DNA of 60,000 nucleotides from Adiantum capillus-veneris (GCA_014529385.2 CM043969.1:30586946-30646945), one strand, 5' to 3'; counted from the stretch's first letter, positions 1 to 11,334 are shown. Notes: generated by a model not told the origin, from the sequence alone. Numbers and translations are program-made.

Positions 1-89
1 TCACGCACAATGGCTTCTCCTGATAATGGGCGCCTTATAAATGTGCGCTTTTACCACAGAAAATTACAAGTATAAATCAGGCTCCATAC

Positions 90-530
90 TTAACAGCAAA
101 GGAAGTGTATTTCTAAAAATTTAGTCATCTATACTTTTGCCTTGAAGGCTATGCTTACATCTTGAAGGCATATTGCTCTATGCAAGAGCTCGAGGAGGTT
201 CCATTTTGGAGTGTGGACAGTGATTCCAAGATTTTCCTTTTGCAGCGTGCTTTGCATTGTCTTGGTCGATATGAATGCAAAGTGAGGGCCTCGCTCCGGA
301 TGCAATTATCAACGTATGTATCTTGAAGGCATGTAACTCTACACAAGATACTGATATGGGCACAAAAATTAGCAATTATATTGTTAGTCAGAGGTGGTTG
401 AAAGATGATATCATGCTTGGTACTCCCTTGGTTGATATGTAAGCCAAATGTGGAGTGCTTAAGAAAGCACAAATAGAACTTGAGCAGATTCCTGGCTAGA
501 ATGTCGCCTCTTGGAATGCACTGATTGCGG
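90..530 (+). repeat. Direct duplication within PPR debris, copy 1
   Basis: This ~440-bp stretch aligns by eye with about 2170-2560. Shared landmarks in order are 'gagctcgaggag', 'gcagcgtgctttgcattgtcttgg', 'gatactgatatgggcac' and 'gtggagtgcttaagaaagcac'. The copies differ by scattered substitutions and small indels. The first has TAA where the second has CAA in the helix before AKCG. Confidence 0.65.
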
Positions 531-1990
531 GATGTGCACAACAAGAGAAAGGCCAGAAAGATCTTGTTGAAGTGAAGCGAGGGTCTCTCTCCAGATGCGA
601 TCAGCTATGCATGCATCTTGAATGCATGTGGCTCTAGAAGAGATGCTGATATGGGCACAAAGACTCACCATTATATTGTCAATTAGAGGCTGTTGAGAAA
701 GGATATCATGATTGACATTTCTTACTATGGTGCTCTTGAGAAAGCACAAAAGACGTGCTTGAGGAGCTTCTTGTTCGGAATGTTATCTATGGGAATGCAC
801 TGATTGCAAGATGTGCACAACAAGAGCAAGCTGTTGAAAAATAATGTCCTGCTTGGCACTGGCTGATGCCAAATCTGGTGCGCTTGAGAAAGCACAAAGA
901 GTGCTTGAGCAGATTTTTGTACGGAATGTCGCCTCTTGGAGTGCACTGAATGTGGGATGTGCGCAACAAGAGCAGGGCTAGAAAGTTATCATTGAAGAAA
1001 AGAGAGGATCTCTCACCGGATGCAATTAGTTACGCATGCATCTTGAAGGTATGTGACTCTAGGCAAGATGCTGATATCGGCAGAAAATTCCACCATAATA
1101 TTGTTTGTTAGAAGCTGTTGCAAAAGGATGTCGTGCTTGACACTGCCTTGGTCGATATGTATGCCAAATGTGTATTGCATGACAAAGAACAAAAAGTGCT
1201 TGAGAAACTTCTTGGCCAGAATGTTGCCTCTTGGAATGCACTGATTGCGGGATGCACGCAACAAGGGTAGGGCCAAAAATCTCTTGTTGAAGCGAAGTGA
1301 GGGACTCGCTCTAGATGCAATCAACTACACATGTATCTTGAAGACATGTTGCTTTGCGCAAGATGGCACTCATATAGGCACAAAGATTCACCATTGTATT
1401 GTTACTCAGAGGCTGTTGAAAAAGGATGTCGTGCTTGGCACTGCCTAATGTGGTTGGTGTGCTTAAGAAAGCACAAAAAGTGGTTGAGAAGCTTTCAGTC
1501 CAGAATGTGGCCTCTTGGAATGCACTGATTGCAGGATGTGTACAACAAGAGCATGGAAAAAGTCTCTAGGTTGCCTTCAGCAGATGCAAAGCAAGTATAT
1601 CGCTCCAAATTCAGTCACTTATACTTTCATCTTGAAGGCATGTGGCTCTACACAAGCACTTGAGGAGATTCGTGTCCTGAGTGTGGACTCTTGGAATGCA
1701 TTGATTTCATGATTTTCTCCACAAGGTCAGGTCCAAAAAGCTCTACTTTGTTTTCAGTAGCCTCTATCCAGATGCAATCACGTACGCAAGAAGCTGATAT
1801 GGGCACAAAAATTCACAACTGTATTGTTTGGTCAGAGGCTGTTGAAAAAAGATTTTGTGCTTGGTACTGCCTTCCAAATGCTGTGCGTTTGAGAAAGCAC
1901 AAAAAGTGGTTGAGGAGCTTTTCATCCGGAATGTATTCTCTTGGAATGCACTGATTGTAGGATACACATGACAAAAATCTCTAGGCTATT
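90..1990 (+). pseudogene. Degenerate tandem PPR (PLS-type) gene array, first part
   Basis: This is debris of a pentatricopeptide-repeat gene. PPR proteins bind organellar RNA, and PLS-type members usually act in RNA editing. Recurrent DNA words mark the P, L and S helices: 'cttgaaggcatgt' (encoding LKAC), 'gatatgggcacaaa' (DMGTK), 'gttgaaaaaggatgt' (LLKKDV), 'gagaaagcacaaa' (EKAQ) and 'cttggaatgcactgatt' (SWNALI). They return about every 300 bp, the length of one P-L-S triplet. Reading frames change constantly and stops are common, for example TAA in the 'DM-stop-AKCG' helix near 439. The best-kept piece, 1515-1712, reads QQMQSKYIAPNSVTYTFILK. No start, mitochondrial or plastid targeting peptide, E domain or DYW domain is visible. 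This is a relic, not a gene. Confidence 0.8.
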
Positions 1991-2059
1991 TTCAACAATG
2001 CATGTCTCCAAATGGAGTCTGAATGTGACCTTCTACAAGCCGTTGACATGGTTGAGAAA

Positions 2060-3790
2060 ATAAATGAGACCATACCTCGTTCGGGGCTCTTGGGGAATCA
2101 CCTCATGCTCTAGGATGCTTTCAGTAGACACAAAGAAAGTGTATCTCTCCAGATTTGGTCATATATGCTTTCTTCTTGAAGGATATGCTCACATCTTGAA
2201 GGCATCTTGCTCTATGCGAGAGCTCGAGGAGCTTCGTTTTGGAGTGTGGAGTCTTGGAATGCACTAATTCCAAGCTTTTCCTTGTGCAGCGTGCTTTGCA
2301 TTGTCTTGGTCAATATATATGAAAAGCGAGGGCCTCTTTCCACATGCAATCACCGATGTATGTATCTTGAAGGCATGTGACTCTACAAAAGATACTGATA
2401 TGGGCACGAAAATTCGCAAATAAATTGTTAGTCAGAGGATGTTGAAAAAGGATGTCATGCTTGGTGCTGCCTTGGTTGATATGCAAGCCAAATGTGGAGT
2501 GCTTAAGAAAGCACAAAAAGAAATTGAGCAGCTTCTTGGCCAGAATGTCGCCTCTTGAGAGTTATGTGCAACAAGAGCACGGCCAAAAAGCTCTTGTTGA
2601 AGCAAAGCGAGGGGCTCTCTCTAGATGCAATTAGTTACAAATGCATGTTGAAGGCATGTGGCTCTACGCAAGATGCTGATATGGGCACAAATATTCTGCA
2701 TTATATTGTTAGTTAGAGGCTATTGAAAGAGGATGTTCTTGGCACTGCCTAATGTGATGCGCTTGAGAAAGCACAAAAAGTGCTTGAGGAGCTTCTTGCT
2801 TGCAATGTCACCTCTAGGAATGCATTGATTGCGGGATGCGTGCAACAAGAGCAGATATGTTTAAGAAAGATGTCTTGCTTGGCACTGCCTTGGTCGATGT
2901 GTATGCCACATGTGTTGCAATTGAGAAAGCAAAATTGTCTTTGTCAGTGTGCTCATTGCATGGATTGCTGCTCAACAGCTCTTGGAAACATGTTGTGCTT
3001 GCCAATTCTTTGGCTCATATGTATGTTTTGGTGTTCATATTTATTTTGTGGTGCCGTTGGTCAACATGTATGCCAAATGAGGGACGCCATGAAGCCCTAG
3101 GCTATTTCCAACAGATGCAAAGTGAGAGCACATCTCCAAATGCAATCACCTATGCTTTTGTCTTGAAGGCATGTAACACTTCCTTGATGTCTGGAATGTC
3201 GTACTTCAAGTGCATCTGATTGCGGGATATGCTCAACACTGATAGGACCAGGGAGCTCTAGCAGGCTAGCTATTTTCAAGATGCAAAGTGAAGACATTTC
3301 TCTTGATGTAATCAGCTATGCTTGCATCTTGAAAGCATGTGGCACTACATAGGAGCAATGATCACGTATGCGAACTGTGTTGTTCTTTGGAAAGCACCAA
3401 AGAGTTCTTGAGGAGCTTTTTGTCCTGAATGTCGTCTCTTGGAACACACTGATTGCGGGATATGCTTAACACAAAATGATCTGGGCTATTTTCAGCAAAT
3501 GCAAAGTGAGCGTCTCTCTCCAAACATGAAATCACCTATGCTTGCATCTTGAAGGAATGTGGCAATTTGAAAGAGGCTAGGATGGACAGAAGAACTCATG
3601 ATGACATCGTTAGTCAGGGGCTGTTGAAAAAAAATGTTATGGTTGGCACTGCCTCGATCGACATGTATTTAGTCACCTACACATTTATCTTGAAGGCATG
3701 TGGTGTTACGCAAGACGTTGATATGGGCAAAATAATTGTTGATGATATTTTTAGTTAAGGGCTATTGAAAAAAGAAGTCATGGTTATTGC
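2060..3790 (+). pseudogene. Degenerate tandem PPR gene array, second part
   Basis: This continues the same PPR debris. Recognisable pieces include KKDVMLGAALVDMQAKCGVL near 2450-2510, a segment near 3085-3180 reading ALGYFQQMQSESTSPNAIT followed by YAFVLKAC, and an 'LVSQGLLKKNVMVGTASIDM' segment near 3610-3665. The frame shifts every one to three helices and none stays open beyond about 130 codons. The first 450 bp closely repeat 90-530, so part of the array arose by local duplication. The + strand array ends at about 3785-3795, where an oppositely oriented PPR fragment begins. No C-terminal editing domain is seen. The fern-like affinity is inference from motif wording. Confidence 0.78.
2170..2560 (+). 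repeat. Direct duplication within PPR debris, copy 2
   Basis: This is the partner of the 90-530 copy, about 2.05 kb downstream in the same orientation. An extra 'tcttggaatgcactaa' helix remnant near 2250-2268 is missing in copy 1, so the copies also differ by an indel of about one half-helix. Confidence 0.65.
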
Positions 3791-4700
3791 ATCTAGAGAA
3801 CAATGTGTTCCAGGAGATGACATTCCGGATAGAAAGTTTCTCGAGCAATTTTTGTGCTTTCTCAATGACACTACATCTAGCATACATGTCGATCCCTAGG
3901 GTATTCAATTTCATGTGCAAGAAACCAGTCTTAATGGGCTGCCTATGATATTCATGATCATCATCATCTTCATATGTATCCAAATCACATTATTCATCAA
4001 GATACCACCCATCATCAATTGTGGAAATACGAGGAGCATGATTTGACAAATCTCCCACCAGGAACATATGAATTAATGAAAGCACCACCAAGCACAACAT
4101 CTTTCTCTAACAGTTTGTGACCAAAAATCGTAGGGTGCATTCTCTCACCCATGTCAACATCATGTGTAAGGCTACATGCCTTCAAGGTTCCATTGTAGGT
4201 GACTCCACCTAGAGACATGTCTTCCCTACTCATGTTTTGTGTATCCCGTAATCAGTGCATTTGAAGAGAACAATAAGCTCCTCAAGCATTTTTGGTGCTT
4301 TCTGAAGTGCACCACATTTAGCAATTGGAGACATGCCTTTCCTTTGCATCTGGTAAAAACAGTCCATGGCTTCCTTGCCATGGCATAGGTGATTGCAACT
4401 GGAGAGAGGCCTTCCCTTCACAGTTAGTGAGCAACATCACAAAGCTTCCATGGTATAGCCATGTCAGAAATCGCATTCTTTTTGTGTTTTCATAAGGGCA
4501 TCACATTTAGCATACAAATTGACCAAAGCATTGCAAATCATGACATGTTTCTCCAACACACACCTGATTAGCAATCTCATTGTAAATTCTCTGGCTCATA
4601 TTGCAAGGATTTCCATAACCATGCTGGGCTTATCTAGCAACAATCAACCCGTTTTAAGAGATGACATTTTGGATAGAAAGCTCAACAAAAACTTTTTATG
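3790..4700 (-). pseudogene. Inverted PPR gene fragment
   Basis: Read on the - strand from about 4700 to 3790, this stretch carries the same PPR family in several frames. Near 4510-4560 it reads MEKHVMICNALVNLYAKCDAL-like sequence, near 4320-4400 KEAMDCFYQMQRKGMSPIA, near 4090-4190 TLKACSLTHDVDMGERMH followed by LLEKDVVLGGAF, and near 3800-3900 IDMYARCSVIEKAQKLLEKL followed by SIRNVISWNTLF. Four PLS units in helical order are thus present but frame-shifted. It runs toward the + strand array, so the two converge at about 3790. A promoter or start is not visible. It may be an inverted duplication or the end of a second, separate PPR gene. Confidence 0.75.
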
Positions 4701-5200
4701 TGCTTAGATGAAATTCATCAACCTTAAAAAGGAAATTGCAAACAATATTGTGGAGCTCAAACTCTTTCCTAGTGACTTGGTACAAATGTTTTTCTAGTCA
4801 GAAAAGAGAAATCATTGCTTTTGACTCGTCATCAAGCTCATTGCAAACAATATTGTGGAGCTCAAATTCTGTCCTAGCTAATGAAGCACTCTAGTTAGTG
4901 CTTTGAGTTTTATTTGGGCCCAGTTTAGCTAGTCTTTCTTGATGGACCTTGCTATATTGCATCTATAGAATATAACATGACATTTTACAGCCGTTCCTTG
5001 GTGGTGTCTCAAGGAATCGCACAAGTATCCCCGAAGGCATGAGCGTGCACTAGGAGATACGTTCTCGCGCTTGAAATCCCCATCCTGACTCGTCTGACTC
5101 CTCTTTTCCTCGATGGTTTAGTATGTTCGGTGTTTGTTGTAGTGACCATTTTTGATGTTAGATTATACTACGAGTTGTTTTGGTTGGGCCTACCCTAGGG
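4701..5200. other. Spacer with a 27-bp direct repeat
   Basis: No coding potential is recognised. The only structure seen is a 27-bp direct repeat beginning 'attgcaaacaatattg' at 4735-4761 and 4840-4866, 105 bp apart. The sequence after 4980 becomes more GC-rich and may already belong to the 5' end of the LINE that follows. Confidence 0.45.
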
Positions 5201-6830
5201 AATAATCCCGATCAGGTGGGGCTTGTTCTGTCATCCCCCCCTAACAACCTTATTGGCTTCACGGTGGATCCTGGCTTTGATGACATGATGGTGCCGATGG
5301 AGGAGGACATCCAGAAGTTCTTGAAGTTGCTTGCCACGGGAAAACTGCCGGTGTAGGATGAACTCGTACGAATGGACGAAGGAGCCAGGCCTACACAAAA
5401 TGCTGCAAACACTAACAGTATGAGGTAGGGGTCTGAAGAATACTCAGGTGAGTTGGCTCTCCCGAAAAAAGATGATGAGTAGGCTTTATCACTAAAGGGG
5501 GAGACTTTAAGGTCAAGATTCTCAAGACTTGGAGCCCCAAGGAACTATATGCACTGACACTAACAAGGTGGCTTCTGGGTCTGGTTCTCTCATACCAAGC
5601 ATATCTTTTGTGAGAATCTTGAAGGGCCCTCCCCTAGGCTGCAACAAAGCCTCATTGATTGAGGGTGCTAGAGATGAAGGCCATGAGAAATTGAAGAATG
5701 TCAAGTCCCGGCTTGAGCAAGAACTGAAAAAAATCAACAAACAGATGGAGATTGTCCCTAGCGGTAACAAGAGACCTTGCTCACAATTGAAATGAGAGGC
5801 TTATCAAAGATAGACTGGTAAATCAAGCGTATAGTGCTCTAAAGAAGTCTCCTTTACAGAGCAAATGGAGGTTGAGGAGGCCATTACGGTGACGATTCCT
5901 CTAACACTTATTAAAAATCAGTTTGACATGCAAACTAAGTATACACTTGAGTTTGGATTCAGTGGGAGAGTCCCGAATAGATTGGAGCTGATTCAATAGA
6001 TTCAGGGACCTCAAATCATGGGGCAAGGAGGAGCTATTGAAAGTATAGTGTACCTTGCTAAGGGATTCTGCTCAGTGAGATTGAAAAACGACTTAGATGT
6101 AATGAAGATTTTTGATAAGGGTCCCATCCTATTCAACAGGACAACGGTTTTTGTGGTACCATGGGAGCCTGTGTTTGACTCGGCAGAGTCCCTCCAAGGG
6201 TTACATCCAGTTTGGGTCAAGTTTGCGGGGCTACCAAGTTGGCTGTGGGATAATTTTAAGATCCTGGCAAGTCAACTTGGCACCCCCTTGTTTGTTCCTA
6301 ACAAGAGAGGACTTGGCAGGGCCTCCAATCGGGTGTGCATAGGCTGGAACGTTGCTAAGACACCACCTAAGAGAATCATCAATGCTGGAGCAAGGCTTGT
6401 CACAATTACACTTAAGTTTGGGGCATACTTTGGGGCATGCTTTGAGTGAAACAAATTTGGGCACTTCGCCATGGACTTCCCAAGGAAAGTTAAAGGAAAT
6501 GATGACCCAAAAATGCAAGACTCCATGATGGAAGAAATTGTAGAAGTGTGTGGGAAACAGGTAAAGGATAACAAAGAGTTAGGAGAAGGTGCGAAAAAAG
6601 AGGCTATGATCTCTAACAAAGAAGTAACCAAATGTCAGGAGACGACGATGGAGAAACAGTTCATGGCTATGCACATATCTAATGGACCAAGCAATAAGTT
6701 TATCGCACCACCTAAATTTATGACAGTGACAACCAACTCAATGATGCAAGCACCAAGCCTAAAGGGGGGAAAAAGGGTGAAGGAAGATGCAAGGTATTCC
6801 AAGACAGCATAGAATACTAATGTTTGGAAA
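5200..6830 (+). pseudogene. LINE (L1-type) ORF1 remnant, DUF4283-like domain
   Basis: This is a decayed first ORF of a plant L1-type LINE, an RNA-binding nucleocapsid-like protein. From about 5880 to 6449 one frame is open except for a TAG near 5998. It carries the pattern typical of the DUF4283 domain: KGFCSVRLKNDLDVMKIFDKG, then LFNRTTVFVVPWEPVFD, then HPVWVKFAGLPSWLW. A CCHC knuckle should follow at 6440-6485, but it reads CFE-stop-NKFGHFAMDF: the second Cys codon has become TGA and the last Cys is Phe. The 6471-6812 continuation is Lys/Glu-rich. Weaker ORF1-like sequence (GFTVDPGFDD near 5250) lies upstream, so the N-terminus is frame-shifted. This copy is dead. Confidence 0.7.
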
Positions 6831-7039
6831 GTGAGAAACCCCACCCAACCTCTCACCTTGCCAAAAGGGTCGACATCTCTTGTTCCTCTTCACAACCATT
6901 TTGCAATTTTGCAAGAGAAGAAAGAGATTGATCCGGAGCCTTGAAGGGGAACGGAAAAGGTCTAATGGAGGAGGACATCAAGAAAGAGAGCTTCATAGCA
7001 GAGTCTCAACATGATGAGGAGTTTGTTCCCCTTTCGTAG

Positions 7040-7270
7040 TAATGGAGTAGGTGATCATATAGACATGGAATGTTAAGGGGATCAAGACCAAGAACAAGAT
7101 CTCCCTCTTCTAAGGAATGTAACTTCTAGAGCTATGCAAGAACATCACCTTCATTTTGCAAGTAAAAGAATACAAGCAATGGAAAAAAAACTTATTTTCT
7201 ATGGAGATGGTGGGATGGGTACAGTGGTGTAATGACAATTGTGGACAGGTTGATGACACAAATGATTAGT
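7040..7270 (+). pseudogene. LINE ORF2 endonuclease start, truncated
   Basis: About 220 bp after ORF1, one frame reads TWNVKGIKTKNKISLF (near 7051-7098). This matches the N-terminal strand of the apurinic-type endonuclease of plant LINE ORF2, where the Asn of WNV is the first active-site residue. A stop follows at once. Weak remnants continue to about 7260, where Ty3/Gypsy RT sequence takes over. LINE reverse transcriptase is absent. The copy was therefore truncated, or was cut by the older Gypsy insertion. Confidence 0.5.
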
Positions 7271-8019
7271 GGAGACCTCTCAGCTATGGATAACGAGATA
7301 TATTCACATGTTGGCTAGTTTTCTTGATTTGTTCATTACTTCATATGAAGATCTTAGAGGGTTCAAAGAAGAAGAGATGCATATAGAGCTGAAGGAAGGT
7401 GATAAGCAAGTGCGGCAAAGGCTAAGAAGGATGGTTCAAGAGCAGATGGAAGCCTTGTAGGAAGAGATGGACAAGTTAGTGAAGGCTGGGTTCATAGTCC
7501 CAGTGGAGACCACAGATTGGGTGAGTCAAGTAGTGGTCAACCCAAAGAAGGATAGAAACTGGAGGATTTTCTAGATTTCAAACCCTTAAATACAGCCACT
7601 AAGAAGAACTCATACCCTCTTCCGTTCCTTGATCAGATCTTGGATTCAGTGGCAGGTAATGAGAGGTACAGTGTGTGTGATGGTTTTTTAGGCTATTTTC
7701 AATCGAAGATTTCTCTTAAATACCGAACAAAGACAGATTTCATTATGCCATGGGGTTGTTATTGCTACACGGTATTTCCATTTGGGTTGTCAAATGGACC
7801 ATGCTTCTATCAAGAGAGAGCACACTGGGTATTGTCACCATTCATTGGTAGTTGTGTTAAAGATTTTAAGGAAGACTTTTTTGTCTACAACAGTAGGGTT
7901 GAACACCATGAGAAGCTGCAGATGGTATTTGCTCGATATGATGAATGTGGAGGACAACTAAATCCAAAAGGAATGTTATCTACCTCAGCCAAGGGTTAAG
8001 TTATTGGTCCATATGGTGT
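7269..8019 (+). pseudogene. Older Ty3/Gypsy reverse transcriptase, 5' half
   Basis: This is the first half of a fossil Ty3/Gypsy pol. Landmarks in order are SYEDLRGFKEEEMHIELKEG, RQRLRRM, DKLVKAGFIVPVE, VNPKKDRNW, YPLPFLDQILDSVAG-like sequence, RTKTDFIMPWGCY, FPFGLSNGP, and GGQLNPKGM at the end. Stops interrupt it, for example TAG at 7458 and another near 7573. The catalytic YxDD box is replaced by FKED (near 7867), so the enzyme is inactive. The reading breaks off at 8019 exactly at the LTR of a younger element and resumes at 19345. What preceded RT (Gag, protease, LTR) is not visible. Confidence 0.75.
8016..8019 (+). repeat. Target-site duplication GTGT, left copy
   Basis: GTGT precedes the TGATAG terminus of the 5' LTR and is repeated at 19345-19348 after the 3' LTR. 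The flanks are contiguous coding sequence of the older RT, which confirms the junction. Confidence 0.7.
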
Positions 8020-9081
8020 TGATAGCCGTTTTTTCGGCTCTTTGTAATTGCCACAGTGAGTTACCTCACCCTACCAAAATCACCCAAACACTGTGGCTAT
8101 CCCTACCATTTCACTGTACATAGGCGTGCGCGAGTCACTGGACTTTTCCCATATCTTCTTAAAAACCCTCAGCTAGCTAGTCACTGGGCTAGGTGAGCCA
8201 AAAAAAAAATAAAAAAAATAAAAAATAAAAGTATATTATGGCCTCTTTGTGTGTAAATATTTCATTGTATATATGGCCTAAATATAGGGATTTTTTATAA
8301 TTATTTTGGTATTTTATTTAAATATTTCTACTTAGGTGTGTGTTTTATTAAACCTATGTACACCTTCTTTCATCCTCTTACACCATAATTATATTTTTTG
8401 CCAATATGTACATACTCTAACCTCATATTTTTCCTTTATACAAATCACTCCCACATTTTCACCCTCACCCTCGTGAAAACAAAAAATTGATTTCTACTCA
8501 TTGGTTACTTTTATTATATTATTTACTTGCATACCTTTTCCTCTTTCACCCAAAATAATTCAAGGAGGGATCATATCATATGATTCCAATATCTTTCCAT
8601 ATCCATAACTCCTCCATTTTTTTATTATTATTTTTACTCATTATTCTAACACCATGTGCTCATTGAGCTAAAGTCCATGAATAGTCCATACACTAGTCCC
8701 ACCATGTATATATTTCTTTATTCACCAATAATCCTCCTCCATGCATGTGTCAAGGGCAACTTGGATGCTTTGTATTATGATATGACAAAGGAGGGGCTCA
8801 CTCTTGGATGCATTGTACAAATTCAACAAAGGAGGGGTCCACTAAAAGACTTTTGCAAGCATAAAAAAAGGCTTTTTGGTGAGAATTTTGGCACCTATCT
8901 CCACTCCGAATTTGGAGCAGTGGTCAAAAGAGAAAATGTAGCCCATGCTCTGAATAATCACCTCAAATTTTTTCATGATTTTTGGAGCTACCAGCGGTGA
9001 GCTATGATTTTTTGAGTGGACCCCAGTCTGCCCACTTTTTTCACAAGTAGCCCCTAGTCTTCTCTCACCTCTTTCCACACT

Positions 9082-9083
<2 letters not shown>

Positions 9084-9113
<30 letters not shown>
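9084..9113. repeat. CA microsatellite in 5' LTR
   Basis: About 15 CA units. The equivalent tract in the 3' LTR is at 17695-17723. Confidence 0.9.
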
Positions 9114-9114
<1 letters not shown>

Positions 9115-9656
9115 TTCTCTCAATCCCTCACTCAAACCTGCACCTTCAATGATTTCTCTCACCTTCTTCACCATTAACCTCCCCACTTACTCCCATAGCT
9201 CTCATATGAGCTCTCCATGTACATACACCATCTCTATGCCTCTCTCTATTATCTCCAAAGTACAATTCCATCTTACTCCTTATATATATACATAAATTCA
9301 GCATGAGTACCATGCTTAACCTCTGCAAATCAAAAGATCTCATCAACGGAATTACCATTTTCATCACGATGATCAACCTTGGCAGCGGTGGCGTAAAGAA
9401 GAGAAGACGAAGAAGAAGATCGATGGTCATTTTGAGAACCTACACAAGTAAGTCCAAAACTTCTTCAAGCTTCACCATCACAAGGATTTGCTCACTTCAT
9501 TCAACCATCTTACTCCAACCATCCCACCCATTCTACCCATTGTAAATATATCATTAACTTTCTAGTGATTACTAACACTAACCACTAACATACTAACACA
9601 AAATAGCCATTGACCTAACCATAAAAGACACCTCACCTCAAGACATGTGTATAGTA

Positions 9657-9657
<1 letters not shown>

Positions 9658-9701
<44 letters not shown>

Positions 9702-9702
9702 C
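9658..9702. repeat. CT microsatellite in 5' LTR
   Basis: CT units interrupted once by an extra C. The 3' LTR has an uninterrupted, longer tract at 18269-18327, the largest length difference between the two LTRs. Confidence 0.9.
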
Positions 9703-9875
9703 TTACTTTTACTTTCACCTTATCTACCATCAATAATGCTCTCTTTTGAGCCCACACCCATGACTCAAGCAGACAAAGAAGGCCCACAATGTTTTGATAT
9801 TCAAAAAATCATAATCCTGATTTGTTAGCTTGTAAATTAGGATTTCCAATAATCCTAATGATGGGGTCTCCAACC

Positions 9876-9883
9876 TATAAATA
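9876..9883 (+). promoter_or_regulatory. TATA box of 5' LTR
   Basis: TATAAATA in the context 'ccaacctataaataggcccc', a typical plant core promoter. It lies about 200 bp upstream of the AATAAA, as expected for the U3/R boundary. The 3' LTR copy is at 18499-18506. Confidence 0.65.
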
Positions 9884-10085
9884 GGCCCCTCCTTCCTTCT
9901 TGTAAAACAAGCTCCAACATCTCACATAGCACCCCAACACTCTATGCGTGAGGAGAGACTTAGGTGTAGCAACCACTTGTGAGCTTCACTCTTGGTGAGA
10001 GAAGCCTTCAAGCTACACATTGCAAGTGAGAGAGCGTGAGTTCCACAAATCTCAAAACCACTATTTTACATGCTCCTTCATCATC

Positions 10086-10091
10086 AATAAA
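10086..10091 (+). promoter_or_regulatory. AATAAA polyadenylation signal in 5' LTR
   Basis: AATAAA 203 bp downstream of the TATA box, conserved at 18709-18714. In the 3' LTR it would direct polyadenylation of the element RNA. A role is inferred from position only. Confidence 0.5.
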
Positions 10092-10722
10092 TTGAGGTTT
10101 GGTGCATCAAAGGCGTGATTCGACGTTTAAATCTTCGTCCTCCATTTGTGCAATACGGTTTGGTAAATTCAAGGTGACTTGTGTATTTTGAGTTTTTATC
10201 GGTTGATCTTGATTTTAGAAAGTGTTTTAGTGTGTTTTTCCATTGCCAGTTTTGTGTCCATTGTAAGAGGGTATTGTGGTGAGAGGTCTCCCACACCCTA
10301 AGACATGTGTGTGTGTTTTTGGCAATGATTAGCAATCACTAAGCATTGAGTGAGTTTTGTACAAGTTCTACGATAGCATCATAACGAACCATCTCCATTT
10401 GCAATCACAAACAAGGTATTACGCAAGATCCTTTCCTCTCTCTCTTCCCTTGCTCTGGCTCTCTCTGGTCCATTTCATGTGTGTCTTGGTGTGAGGTTGT
10501 TTGTGTGTGTTGTGTGGTGCATCTTCTTGGTTGTGCCAAAATCTCTCTTGCGTCCTAGTTCGCATACCATAACTAGGTGGTGCCCCTATCTTGTTTTGGT
10601 TTGGCTGTGGGTTTGTTGTTGTGTTGTGCTTGTGGTTGCCCCAGCCCCAATTGAGCAGCACGGGAGCCTTGAGGGGTGTTTAGAGGTCGCCTCTCTTGTT
10701 GCCCGCCCCGACCGCCTCAATT

Positions 10723-10739
10723 TGGTGCCCCCACTGAGG
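10723..10739 (+). other. Primer-binding site of the young Gypsy element
   Basis: TGGTGCCCCCACTGAGG starts three bases after the 5' LTR. It begins with TGG, complementary to a tRNA CCA-3' end. It is not the common initiator-methionine site, and I cannot name the tRNA. Confidence 0.65.
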
Positions 10740-11334
10740 AAAGGCTTGTGTATTTTTTTGTGTAGGTTCAACCTTTAGCATAGTCAAGTAGGTTGCATGA
10801 ATCATGAGAATTTGTATGATCCTTTCATTCCCATTGCAAGGCAAAAGGTATACATAATTGTTAGTACTAAGTTGCAATTTCAGCGAGTAATTCGTAGATT
10901 TTAGGTCCTCTTAGGTTGGCCGAGATAAACGCTTCAGTAAACCCTTTTATTTTGCCTCTGATTAGGTACGACCTTAGTTTGGACGTCTATATTTTTGTTT
11001 TGTTTTGAGTATTAGGTCATGCATAGACCATGGATAATGGCCCAGGAATAGAGGTTTTCCCCTTCCATTTCACTCCACACATTAGAATAAACATTGCAAT
11101 TAGTAGAAAAATCCATTTTCAACAACGTATGGTATTCATGTTTGGTGCCCAAAGAGTAGGAGAAATTCTCTCGCATCACCAAACCCTGTCATTCTACCTC
11201 TTATTGATTATCATAGGTCATTTGATGTGAATATTTTTATTTTGTTGTAGAATAGATTGCAATTTAGAAAATATTATTGTGTAAATCTTTAAAAGAAAGA
11301 AAAAAAAAAAACGCGTCACTTTGAAATTAATTCA
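10740..11334 (+). other. Untranslated leader before gag
   Basis: About 600 bp between primer-binding site and gag, AT-rich, with an A-run at 11301-11311 shortly before the start codon. No protein family is recognised in its short frames. RNA packaging signals would be expected here, but none can be identified by eye. Confidence 0.5.

Larger units (their letters stand above)
8020..10719 (+). repeat. 5' LTR (2,700 bp)
   Basis: Begins TGATAGCCGTTTTTTCGGCT, containing the short hairpin AGCCG/CGGCT, and ends CCGCCTCA. It holds an A-rich stretch (8199-8230), a CA microsatellite (9084-9113), a CT tract (9658-9702), a TATA box and an AATAAA signal. ORF-like stretches inside, for example 9303-9545, recur in both LTRs and show no family resemblance. 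The retrotransposon promoter should lie here; transcription would begin downstream of 9883. Confidence 0.92.

Noticed and set aside
1-4700. A functional PPR gene with many introns
   Set aside because: Frame changes fall within helices, stops are frequent, and no splice sites explain them. Helices are also out of order and duplicated.
9303-9545. 80-codon frame repeated at 17914-18156
   Set aside because: Identical only because it lies in the two LTRs of the young element. No family resemblance and a low-complexity Arg run.
10479-10778. 99-codon frame and its relative at 19103-19546
   Set aside because: The Val/Cys-rich translation of a GT-rich LTR segment. In the right copy it runs into the older RT by chance.
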